This document shows positions 25,755 through 38,600 of a stretch of DNA of 60,000 nt, piece by piece. The stretch is from assembly GCF_000003815.2 (NCBI RefSeq), contig NC_049982.1:18779534-18839533 (forward strand), given 5' to 3'. Positions within the stretch are counted from its first letter, which is position 1, and each line of letters starts with the position of its first letter. This stretch comes from Branchiostoma floridae (lineage: Eukaryota; Chordata; Leptocardii; Amphioxiformes; Branchiostomatidae). Both the position numbers and the translations under genes were made by a program. The notes under the pieces were generated by a model. That model was given only the letters and a program-made list of their open reading frames with translations, did not search any database and was not told the DNA's origin.

Positions 25755-27915
25755 CAGTGTTATGCCTACTTGCCGTGCAGTTGTCTCTTGTATACCCAGC
25801 TTTTGGGCACAATGATAGGTGTAACCTAACTTATCAAAACATCCGGCCTGTCTAAAACGTTGCCTTTCAAATCTCCTGACCTGTTTCACAGTCATCTCCT
25901 GTATATCCTGCCACGCATTCACAGGTATAACCGTTGACTCCGTCCGTACAGGTACCGCCATATTGGCAGGGATCAGAAGCACACTCATCGATATCTATAA
26001 CAGCAAAGACAATGGTAGATTTTGTTACAAAATAATCAGTGTTAACTCTGCATTTCAATTTCAATGTCATTTTTAACATTTACGTTTTCATACCTAGACA
26101 TATTGATCTCCTTTCGGAGTGTCAGGCAATGCTATGACAAGTTGTTTCTATTTAAATACATTTTTCAATGAGTTAGGCAAAGACAATCACGGTTATATAC
26201 TGTAAAAGTACATGTGTGGTTGGATACTTGCAAGTAGTGAAAGTACATGTGTAGTTTGGAAGTTTCAAAATAAAATGGCACCACTATAATAGAAGTCATG
26301 AGTGAAGCTGTCAACTTGGTAAGTGATACCAGTCTACCACAATAGTGTCTCTTTTACTACACTATAGTTAAACTTTCTTGAAAAAGGAATGAATGATTTG
26401 TTGTCTATGATATGATATTTTGCCACTTCAATTCTTATTAGGCCTGTCCGACACGTGCAATTGTCTCTTGTATACCCAGCCTTTGTGCGCAATGATAGGT
26501 GTAACCTAACATATCAAAATATCCGGCCTGTCTTAAATGTTGCCTGTGAAATCTACTAACCTGTTTCACAGTCATCTCCTGTATATCCTGCCACGCATTC
26601 ACAGGTATAACCGTTGACTCCGTCCGTACAGGTACCGCCATATTGGCAGGGATCAGAAGCACACTCATCGATATCTATAACAGCAAAGACAATGGTAGAT
26701 TTTGTTACAAAATAATCAGTGTTAACTCTGATTTCAATTTCAATGTCATTTTTAACATTTACCTTTTCATACCTAGACATAATGATCTCCTTTCGGAGTG
26801 TCAGGCAATGCTATGACAAGATGTTTCTATTTACATATATTTTTCAATGAGTTAGGCAAAGACAATCACGGCTATACACTGTAAAAGTACATGTGTGGTT
26901 GGATACTTGCAAGTAGTGAAAGTACATGTGTAGTGTTGAAGTTGCAAAATAAAATGGCACCACTATAATAGAAGTCATGAGTGAAGCTGTCAACTTGGTA
27001 AGTGATACCAGTCTACCACAATAGTGTCACTTTTACTACACTATAGTTAAACTTTCTTGAATAAAGGAATGAATGATTTGTTGTCTATGCAATGATAGAT
27101 GTAACCTAACATATCAAAATATCCGGCCTGTCTTAAATGTTGCCTGTGAAATCTACTAACCTGTTTCACAGTCATCTCCTGTATATCCTGCCACGCATTC
27201 ACAGGTATAACCGTTGACTCCGTCCGTACAGGTACCGCCATATTGGCAGGGATCAGAAGCACACTCATCGATATCTATAACAGCAAAGACAATGGAAGGT
27301 TTTGTTACAACATAAGCAATGTTAACTCTGATTTTGATTCCAATGTCATTGTTGATATTTACGTTTTCATACCTAGACAGAATGATCTCCTTTCGGAGTG
27401 GCAGGCAATGCTTCGAGAAAGTTTATCTATTCACATATATTTTCCAATGAGTTACGGCAAAGAAAATCACGGGTATATACTGTAAAAGTACCTGTGTGGT
27501 TGGATAGTAGCAAGTAGTGAAAGTACATGTGTAGTTGGGTGGTTGCAAAAGTGGCACTACTATAGAAGTCATAAGTGAAGTTGCCAACTTGGTAAATGAT
27601 ACCAGTCTACCACACTAGTGTCTTTTTAACTACACAATCGTTGAACTTTCTTGAATACAGGAATGAATGATTTGTTGTCTATGCTACAATTTTTTGTCGC
27701 TTCAATTCTTATTACATAGTTTATGGTGTCTATTTTAAGAATTCAGCCCTCTTTTTGTACCCATCTCGTTTTCTCCCTAACTCTTTTTTTTTGCAGTCTG
27801 CAAAGGATGTCATCCATAAAACATTTACTTGCTGCGGCCTTAATATTCTTTGTTGCATTGCAAGCAGGCCTGCATTTAGGCAAACAATGCCAGGGATTCT
27901 TCTTCTTGTTATGGC

Positions 27916-27948
<33 letters not shown>

Positions 27949-29531
27949 GCGTGGTACGTCTTGGATTGTTATGCCTACTTGCCGTGCAGTTGCCTCTTGT
28001 ATACCCAGCCTTTGGGCACAATGATAGGTGTAACCTAACATATCAAAATATCCGGCCTGTCTTAAATGTTGCCTTTGAAATCTCCTGACCTGTTTCACAG
28101 TCATCTCCTGTATATCCTGCCACGCATTCACAGGTATAACCGTTGACTCCGTCCGTACAGGTACCGCCATATTGGCAGGGATCAGAAGCACACTCATCGA
28201 TATCTATAGCAGCAAAGACAATGGTAGATTTTGTTACAAAATAATCAGTGTTAACTCTGATTTCAATTTCAATGTCATTTTTAACATTTACGTTTTCATA
28301 CCTAGACATAATGATCTCCTTTCGGAGTGTCAGGCAATGCTATGACAAGATGTTTCTATTTACATATATTTTTCAATGAGTTAGGCAAAGACAATCACGG
28401 CTATATACTGTAAAAGTACATGTGTGGTTGGATACTTGCAAGTAGTGAAAGTACATGTGTAGTTTGGAAGTTTCAAAATAAAATGGCACCACTATAATAG
28501 AAGTCATGAGTGAAGCTGTCAACTTGGTAAGTGATACCAGTCTACCACAATAGTGTCTCTTTTACTACACTATAGTTAAACTTTCTTGAATAAAGGAATG
28601 AATGATTTGTTGTCTATGATATAATATTTTGCCACTTCAATTCTTATGAGGCCTGTCCGTCACGTGCAATTGTCTCTTGTATACCCAGCTTTTGTGCGCA
28701 ATGATAGGTGTAACCTAACATATCAAAATATCCGGCCTGTCTTAAATGTTGCCTGTGAAATCTACTAACCTGTTTCACAGTCATCTCCTGTATATCCTGC
28801 CACGCATTCACAGGTATAACCGTTGACTCCGTCCGTACAGGTACCGCCATATTGGCAGGGATCAGAAGCACACTCATCGATATCTATAACAGCAAACACA
28901 ACGGAAGGTTTTGTTACAACATAAGCAATGTTAACTCTGATTTTGATTCCAATGTCATTGTAGATATTTACGTTTTCATACCTAGACAGAATGATCTCCT
29001 TTCGGAGTGGCAGGCAATGCTTCGAGAAAGTTTATCTATTCACATATATTTTCCAATGAGTTACGGCAAAGACAATCACGGGTATATACTGTAAAAGTAC
29101 CCGTGTGGTTGTATAGTAGCAAGTAGTGAAAGTAAATGTGTAGTTGGGTGGTTGCAAAAGTGGCACTACTATAGAAGTCATAAGTGAAGTTGCCAACTTG
29201 GTAAATAATACCAGTCTACCACACTAGTGTCTTTTTAACTACACAATCGTTGAACTTTCTTGAATACAGGAATGAATGATTTGTTGTCTATGCTACAATT
29301 TTTTGTCGCTTCAATTCTTATTACATAGTTTATGGTGTCTATTTTAAGAATTCAGCCCTCTTTTTGTACCCATCTCGTTTTCTCCCTCATTTTTTTTGCA
29401 GTCTGCAAAGGATGTCATCCATAAAACATTTACTTGCTGCGGCCTTAATATTATTTGTTGCATTGCAAGCAGGCCTGCATTTAGGCAAACAATGCCAGGG
29501 ATTCTTCTTCTTGTTATGGCATATATATATG

Positions 29532-29577
<46 letters not shown>

Positions 29578-31776
29578 TAGTGTTATGCCTACTTGCCGTG
29601 CAGTTGCCTCTTGTATACCCAGCCTTTGGGCACAATGATAGGTGTAACCTAACATATCAAAATATCCGGCCTGTCTTAAATGTTGCCTTTGAAATCTCCT
29701 GACCTGTTTCACAGTCATCTCCTGTATATCCTGCCACGCATTCACAGGTATAACCGTTGACTCCGTCCGTACAGGTACCGCCATATTGGCAGGGATCAGA
29801 AGCACACTCATCGATATCTATAGCAGCAAAGACAATGGTAGATTTTGTTACAAAATAATCAGTGTTAACTCTGATTTCAATTTCAATGTCATTTTTAACA
29901 TTTACGTTTTCATACCTAGACATAATGATCTCCTTTCGGAGTGTCAGGCAATGCTATGACAAGATGTTTCTATTTACATATATTTTTCAATGAGTTAGGC
30001 AAAGACAATCACGGCTATATACTGTAAAAGTACATGTGTGGTTGGATACTTGCAAGTAGTGAAAGTACATGTGTAGTTTGGAAGTTTCAAAATAAAATGG
30101 CACCACTATAATAGAAGTCATGAGTGAAGCTGTCAACTTGGTAAGTGATACCAGTCTACCACAATAGTGTCTCTTTTACTACACTATAGTTAAACTTTCT
30201 TGAATAAAGGAATGAATGATTTGTTGTCTATGATATAATATTTTGCCACTTCAATTCTTATGAGGCCTGTCCGTCACGTGCAATTGTCTCTTGTATACCC
30301 AGCTTTTGTGCGCAATGATAGGTGTAACCTAACATATCAAAATATCCGGCCTATCTTAAATGTTGCCTGTGAAATCTACTAACCTGTTTCACAGCCATCT
30401 CCTGTATATCCTGCCACGCATTCACAGGTATAACCGTTGACTCCGTCCGTACAGGTACCGCCATATTGGCAGGGATCAGAAGCACACTCATCGATATCTA
30501 TAACAGCAAAGACAATGGTAGATTTTGTTACAAAATAATCAGTGTTAACTCTGATTTCAATTTCAATGTCATTTTTAACATTTACGTTTTCATACCTAGA
30601 CAGAATGATCTCCTTTCGGAGTGTCAGGCAATGCTATGACAAGATGTTTCTATTTACATATATTTTTCAATGAGTTAGGCAAAGACAATCACGGCTATAT
30701 ACTGTAAAAGTACCTTTGTGGTTGGATACTGCCAAGTAGTGAAAGTACATGTGTAGTGTTGAAGTTGCAAAATAAAATGGCACCACTATAATAGAAGTCA
30801 TGAGTGAAGCTGTCAACTTGGTAAGTGATACCAGTCTACCACAATAGTGTCTCTTTTACTACACTATAGTTAAACTTTCTTGAATACAGGAATGAATGAT
30901 TTGTTGTCTATGATATAATATTTTGCCACTTCAATTCTTATTAGGCCTGTCCGTCACGTGCAATTGTCTCTTGTATACCCAGCCTTTGTGCGCAATGATA
31001 GATGTAACCTAACATATCAAAATATCCGGCCTGTCTTGAATGTTGCCTGTGAAATCTACTAACCTGTTTCACAGTCATCTCCGGTATATCCTGCCACGCA
31101 TTCACAGGTATAACCGTTGACTCCGTCCGTACAGGTACCGCCATATTGGCAGGGATCAGAAGCACACTCATCGATATCTATAACAGCAAAGACAATGGAA
31201 GGTTTTGTTACAACATAAGCAATGTTAACTCTGATTTTGATTCCAATGTCATTGTTGATATTTACGTTTTCATACCTAGACAGAATGATCTCCTTTCGGA
31301 GTGGCAGGCAATGCTTCGAGAAAGTTTATCTATTCACATATATTTTCCAATGAGTTACGGCAAAGACAATCACGGGTATATACTGTAAAAGTACCCGTGT
31401 GGTTGTATAGTAGCAAGTAGTGAAAGTAAATGTGTAGTTGGGTGGTTGCAAAAGTGGCACTACTATAGAAGTCATAAGTGAAGTTGCCAACTTGGTACAC
31501 AATCGTTGAACTTTCTTGAATACAGGAATGAATGATTTGTTGTCTATGCTACAATTTTTTGTCGCTTCAATTCTTATTACATAGTTTATGGTGTCTATTT
31601 TAAGAATTCAGCCCTCTTTTTGTACCCATCTCGTTTTCTCCCTCATTTTTTTTGCAGTCTGCAAAGGATGTCATCCATAAAACATTTACTTGCTGCGGCC
31701 TTAATATTATTTGTTGCATTGCAAGCAGGCCTGCATTTAGGCAAACAATGCCAGGGATTCTTCTTCTTGTTATGGC

Positions 31777-31812
<36 letters not shown>

Positions 31813-32654
31813 ATGTATCAGTGTTATGCCTACTTGTCGTGCAGTTGCCTCTTGTATACCCAGCCTTTGGGCACAATGATAGGTGTAACCTAACTTATCA
31901 AAACATCCGGCTTGTCTAAAACGTTGCCTTTGAAATCTCCTGACCTGTTTCACAGTCATCTCCTGTATATCCTGCCACGCATTCACAGGTATAACCGTTG
32001 ACTCCGTCCGTACAGGTACCGCCATATTGGCAGGGATCAGAAGCACACTCATCGATATCTATAACAGCAAAGACAATGGTAGATTTTGTTACAACATGAT
32101 CAATGTTAACTCTGATTTCAATTCCAATGTCTTTGTTGACATTTACGTTTTCAGATCTAGACAATTAAATTTATCTCCTTTCGGAGTAGCAGGCAATGCT
32201 ACGACAAGGTATATATATTTACGTACATTTTTCACTGAGTTAGGCAAAGACAATCACGGGTATATATTGTAAAAGTACATGTGTATTTGGATAGTTGCAA
32301 GTAGTGAAAGTACATGTGTAGTTTGGTGGTTGCACTTGAAGTGGCACCACTATAGAAGTCATGAGTTTCGTAAGTGATACTAGCCTACCACACTAGTGTC
32401 TCTTTTACTACACAATAGTTGAACTTTCTTGAATACAGGATTGAATGATTTGTTGTCCATGCTACATGTGTCTATTTTAAGAATTTAGCCCTCTTTTTGA
32501 CCCATCTCGTTTTTTCCGCCCTAACTCATTTTTTGCAGTCTGCATAGGATGCCATCCATAAAACATTTACTTGCTGTGGCATTAATATTCTTTGTTGCAT
32601 TGCAAACAGGCCTACATGTAGGCAAACAATGCCAGGGATTATTCTTCTTGTCAT

Positions 32655-32693
<39 letters not shown>

Positions 32694-35600
32694 TGTTAGG
32701 CGTACATGCCGTGCAATTGCCTTTTGTATTCCTAGCCTCTGTGCGCAATGATATGTGTAACCTAACATATCATAACATCCGGCTTGTCTCGAACGTTGCC
32801 TGTGAAATACTAACCTGTTTCACAGTCATCTCCTGTATATCCTGCCACGCATTCACAGGTATAACCGTTGACTCCGTCCGTACAGGTACCGCCATATTGG
32901 CAGGGATCAGAAGCACACTCATCGATATCTATAACAGCAAAGACAATGGAAGGTTTTGTTACAACATAACCAGTGTTAACTCTCATTTCAATTCCAATGT
33001 CATTGTTGACATTTATGTTTTCATACCTAGACAGAATGATCTCCTTTCGGAGTGGCAGGCAAAGCTACGAGAAAGTATATCTATTTACATACTAGTATAG
33101 AATTAGGCTCCACTATAGAAGTCATGAGTGAAGTTGCCAACTTGGTAAGTGATACCAGTCTACCACACTAGTGCCTCTTATACTACACTATAGTTAAACT
33201 TTCTTGAATACAGGAATGAATGATTTGTTGTCTATGATATAATGTTTTGTCACTTACCAAGTTGCCAACTTTGTAAGTGATACCAGTCTACCACACTAGT
33301 GTCTCTTTTGCCATACTATAGTTGAATTAATTAAATTAGAATTAACTTTCTTGAATACAGAATCCTGCCATTCATAAACATTATATGATAGACCAATTGG
33401 CAACTTCACTTTCAAAACAAGTTTACTGTGGTACCTTCACACTCTATGTCGTTCCCCTTCCATTTGCCGTTCTCGCAAAGTTTCTTCCCATCACCTGAGG
33501 CTGATGCCATGGCGTATCCAGCCGAGCAGTTGAAGTTACATACGTGTCCGGCTGGGAAGGTGGGTTGGTCTGGATCACAATAACTCTCGGAACCTTCGGG
33601 GGAACTTGGTGCACCTTCACATGGGGCGCCTGAGCATGTAGAAAATGGTTGAAAATCTCCCGCTAACAATTTTGTTGATATTCAATATCAAATCATACAT
33701 CGAGATACTCAAGATTACTGTTTTGTAATGCGAAGCGACATTGATTGAATTGCATATCTTGATGACATTACAAGCGGAATTTGTGTGGAGTGGAACATTT
33801 AAAGGGTCCTTGAGTCTCGAAGCTGGTGTTATTTTCTAATAGATTAGGTATGTATTAATAAATTTTCACTTGTGTTGAATTACGCGAAGTTTGTAAATCT
33901 CACTAAAGTCATGCAGACCGCCATTTCCTATACGTACAGACAGTTCCTTCATCGTGAATATTTTCGGCATGAATGAGAGGCGATGTGCACAAAACATCAA
34001 ACAACACAAAACAAGACGAGTTTTTAACATCGCCCTTCAATTTGGTTTTATAACCGAACTTTTTTCAGGCCATGTCGGACACATTGCATTCAGCCATAGG
34101 CTGAGCTTACTTAATTGAATTACAGAGTACATAACTTAACACGGCACTGAATACTTTTTGATGTACGCTAGACTAGTACTATTTCATCGTATAACTTATA
34201 GTAGCATGCATGTTTTACTTCCTAAAATTAACAGCTATCGGAAAAAAAACACCCTCTTGTAGAATTTAGGACTCCTTAAAATGTTTTCCTCTTCACACAA
34301 ATGCCTGCATTGCTGACTTAAAACTTAGCAGCAAATGGTAAAGACGAGTATGTTGGAAAACATGTTCTTGGAGCTCTTAGCAGATCGTCGTTCTGCTACG
34401 AAAGTACAAGTATTTTCCTACATCTGAAAGAAGTTACGCCCGGATAAGTTGCAAAGAACAGTGTAATTGGTGTGTATATCAGAGTGGATGTAAAATGAGA
34501 TATATGGAATGTCGCAGCAGTAGGCCGCGGACAACTTAGAAGTTCATGTACGGTACCCGCACGACATCGCCACCGCGTACAACAGGGAAAACGTTGGGTT
34601 TTCTGAAATCAGGAAATCTTTCATTGCCACACCATTTCATCCATGGCTCGAATTTACAAAGCTCGATGGTTTCCGACTATCAGTACACCGCTGCACCAAG
34701 GCAAGTGCAAAATGGCTGAAATCAAGTCCTACAGGGTGTCGCTTCGGACTGATACTGATGGGCAAGTCAAGGCAAAGTTTATTGCGCAACAATTGTGACA
34801 AGAACCATGTCCAGCAAATATCATGATTATAACAACATACATCGCCTTATCCAATCCAACTTATGAAATGATTGATAGCCAGTTTAGGGAACAGTGATTT
34901 TCATTTGGGTTTTGTTGAAATATTGTCTGAAACATGTGTTTCACATAAAACACATTGACCTCGTGTTTGACTGTATGGTCGAGCTTTCGATGACTTCGTC
35001 AGTAATTGTCAGGAATCAAAGGCAAATCAACGAACGTTCGAACGCTGGTGTGAACAGCATGAAATGAATTGACAAGTCGGCATGTGAAAAAAATGTACAC
35101 AGAAAAATAAATGTGTTTGGTGTTTTGCACAGATGTCACCAATGCCGAGTCAAAACGCGTGACTGTTTATTTATAAAAATGTACCGTACGTGATAACCAT
35201 AGATCATACAAACATTTTGTGTGATACTGGTTATGCTAAATCACTGTAATGATATAGTGTCGTACGGTCATACTAATCTAGAGATGAGTATTTGAAAGTT
35301 GGCTACTCACAAAAACATTTCAAATTTTTGCCATGGGGTTTCCACCATTTCGACCGACCATTCTTATGAAGAAAGCATTTCCTCCTTCTCTTTCCTTTTC
35401 TCCTTGTACATCCATCTTTGCAGTCAAACGTGCAGACGGTCCCTGGGAGATACCGGCCTTCGTCATCTGGATCTGTGTAGCAAACCCTCGTCGTGTCTGG
35501 AAGCTCCAAAGACCTGCACGTTCCTGCAAGGCAGATACATGTACGTACATATGTCTCTTCTTAGTTCTTTAACTTCGTATAAGGCACAAGATATACATGA

Positions 35601-38600
35601 AAATAAAATATGGCATATTTGCAAACATAAAACCAGACTTTTGGTGTGCTAAACGCAAGGAGTAAATCTCTTCTCAATGATGCCAAGATAGTTTGCACAT
35701 TCAAATAGATGTCAAACATAATGATCTCCCAGACGTACTTGTGACTTTTTTTTGTCCACCGACGGGAGCCACATAGAACACCAGGGTGAGACACAGCAGA
35801 ACGCCGATGATGACCCTAAAACAGAACGAAATTATGCCAGTTGAATGAACGTTAACACCGCAACTACGTTGAAGACTGATATCTTCAAAATTGGATATCT
35901 GTGCTATTTTCTCCTCAGGGATCTATGCTGTACTGATGATGATGACTGCAGGGTCTACTGTCTTCACCAATACGGCAATGTCTGCAAATGTAATTTTGGA
36001 GGCGACCCGCAAAAAATCTACTAAGAATGCTCTTGCTACTTATGATCGTTGTTGCCATTATGTGTCGTGCATCTTCGTCTCTCCATCTTCTTTGAAAAAA
36101 ATTGGAAATTTTGATGAAAAAATTGGAAATTTTGTTATATGTAACTTTAATTCACAAGGACTTGATATGCGCAAATGCGTGACCGGGCCCTTAATGATTA
36201 ACACCAATACATATTGCCATACCTTAACGTACCATTATGTTGACATTCAACAAAGATACCTACATCCCCAAAAATCATGAATATTCAATACCCCCTCATT
36301 ACATAACCTGTTTCAAAGTCTGCAACTGAAACTGTAGTTTCAAATTTAAATTTAAAGAGGGCAAGAGGACCAAAACTTACTGGTATATTACTTTTGTCTA
36401 AACACAAGATCTATCTGTTCTGACAATTGCATTTCCAGAACACAAGATGTCAAGTAGCGTGGAAAGTCTAATAATTTCTTTATCTTAGCAACACCTAATT
36501 ACATGAAATTCCATATACAACTTCTCGATTCACCCACGTCACAGACTGACGAACACCAAACACGCGCATCCCAAAAACATAACGTTTTTGGCGAATGTAG
36601 TACGCGCCCTTCGCGAATGAATATCAGTGTTCAAATGCTCCCTCTGGCGTTCTATCAGTTATCTGCAGCCACCCAGTGATTGAACATTTGACATTTGCAA
36701 ACATGCCGTTTATCACTTAGGCCCCCTACTAGACAGCAATCACCCTGCGCTCTCACTCACTGCGACCTAAAGCAGTGTACCCTTTGATTTCCTACTGGGT
36801 AAATTATATGAAAAGTAAAATTGTGATTGAAAAGACAACAAAACACACAAAGCGTAAAAAGATTCAATTTTCTAACAATAGGTTGAGTGATCTGTTAAAT
36901 TTCAGGTCACAGAAAGAGCGCGGCAGTAGCTATTAGTACTGCCATTAATTATGCTGTCATTGTAGAGGCGTGGCCACAAAATAAAGGTCACTGGTGAGTC
37001 ATTTCTTTACATTGTGGCGAAAACGGGGCGTGTTTGTTAAGCCACACCGCCTTAATTTTATGGATGACACCCTCTGGAGACCCCAAAACGAACGCGCGTG
37101 GGCGAAAAAAAAAGAAAAGAATTCAAACCCAGCAAAAATAAAAAGTGCAGCTAAATTAAACCACAGGACTAAACATCCAGACCACTCTTCCCCAGGCTTG
37201 GTTTGTCTTATGTTCACCCCCAGTAAGACTGTATTAGACAATCGTCGCCATTTCAACCATGTTTATATTGCCATTCTTGTTTAAGGAGGGGACAAGGGCG
37301 CAGTGCCCCCATGCCCTGACCATGTGCCCACTAACCCCGGAGAGCAGGTCCTCCGGTAAGTAATAGTCCCGATTGACCAGGAATGACATGTTGTGACATG
37401 TGGACACAGCTTGTTCTTTTGAGAGCATGCTAATTTATTCAGTTACAAACACGCTTTCACCACTTTGACGTTTTATACAAGAATATTAATCGACACGACA
37501 AAAAGTGCAGTGAATAGGTATATAAATCTTGGTAGGTACACGACGAATATATGTAATATGTTTGACATAAATTTAAACTACATACTATCAGTTGGACTGG
37601 CAAAGGGGAATTCCTTGCGGTAAACATTTGTGTACTTGTTGTCGCATTCATATTAGACCGGACTCTTAACTTGGCGCGCCCTTTACAAATCAAGAATTTT
37701 TCCGAATGGCCATTTTCGGCAGGAGTATGACCGGCATTTTGGCGATTATGTGGGCCCCGAGCGATTTCTAGCAGCTCGGCCGGCGTTTGCGGGGCACATC
37801 CAGATGCGCGTAATGTCAGCGAGGCCTCCTTGGCGATTTTTGAACTTTTTATGAGATTCTGGATGGGGTCTATCACAAAGTTCCTGTTAATATTATTATT
37901 TCTATGATGCCCGTTCACTCCACTCATACCCTACATATTTTCCAAAGCTCAGAAAGACAGAAGTTAAAATTGATCCTAATATTAGCTTTTTCCGGGTTAG
38001 TCGATTCTCACTTTGCCCATGTTCAAGAGATGCTACCATCTTATGGGGGACATATAATTATTGGTGTTGGATAGACGTCGCCTGAGCCCCGTCCAATTTG
38101 TAAAGGGGCAGCGAAAAATACAGTCGACGCTCGGGCGATGTTGAAATTCCGTGAGCTCTGACCGATCTACTAATTCGGCCGGTGTTCGCTTGGATTGTAC
38201 GACTTTATAAATGCGACCTGCGACCGCTGAGCTCAGCGACCCAAGAATTAACAGATCACTCAAGGAATTTCTTAGATAAAGAACGATTTATGAAATAAAG
38301 GGTCACACGAATCGAATTTTGGTCGCTGTGCGGTCTGTCAGCAGTCGCCTTTGCCTTGCAGCAAGATTGTGCTCAGAAGTTGACAAAACTTTGTAGCACG
38401 TCAAATACAAAACAGTCTAGCCGTGGCCCAAATTGTAAAAAGTTGCCTGGAAAAAAAACACCAAAACTAAAGAACTATGTTTTTGTAATGGAATGATTAT
38501 ATCAGATATGCCGTAATTACTAATGGCCAAGTGCCAACAGCATGTCGCACTTTTGCAGCCTTTCGTTGTTCCACATTCCTTTTGCCAAATGTCATATGCC

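Larger units (their letters stand above)
11180..33362 (-). repeat. Tandem array of EGF-exon units (about 28 units)
   Basis: Exon starts (plus coordinates) recur at intervals of about 680 nt (short, S) or about 870-934 nt (long, L). From left the order is S S L S, gap, L, S S L S L S L, gap, S L L S, S-deleted, L S L S S L, L870. L intervals hold about 250 nt more than S: a segment from 'catagtttatgg' through the MITE end and a (TA)n tract. Upstream introns come in two haplotype-like types (gtagattttgttac / gaaggttttgttac) and donors in two types (GTCAGG / GTTAGT), combined in many ways, as expected after repeated exchange between units. Confidence 0.85.

Noticed and set aside
11620-32928. CRISPR-like regular repeat array
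   Set aside because: Units are 600-930 nt with spliceable exons and no unique short spacers; eukaryotic tandem duplication explains it.
37457-37927. 156-aa minus-strand frame as a real single-exon gene
   Set aside because: C-terminal half is low-complexity AT-derived sequence and no homology is recognised; kept only as a coding-like fragment.
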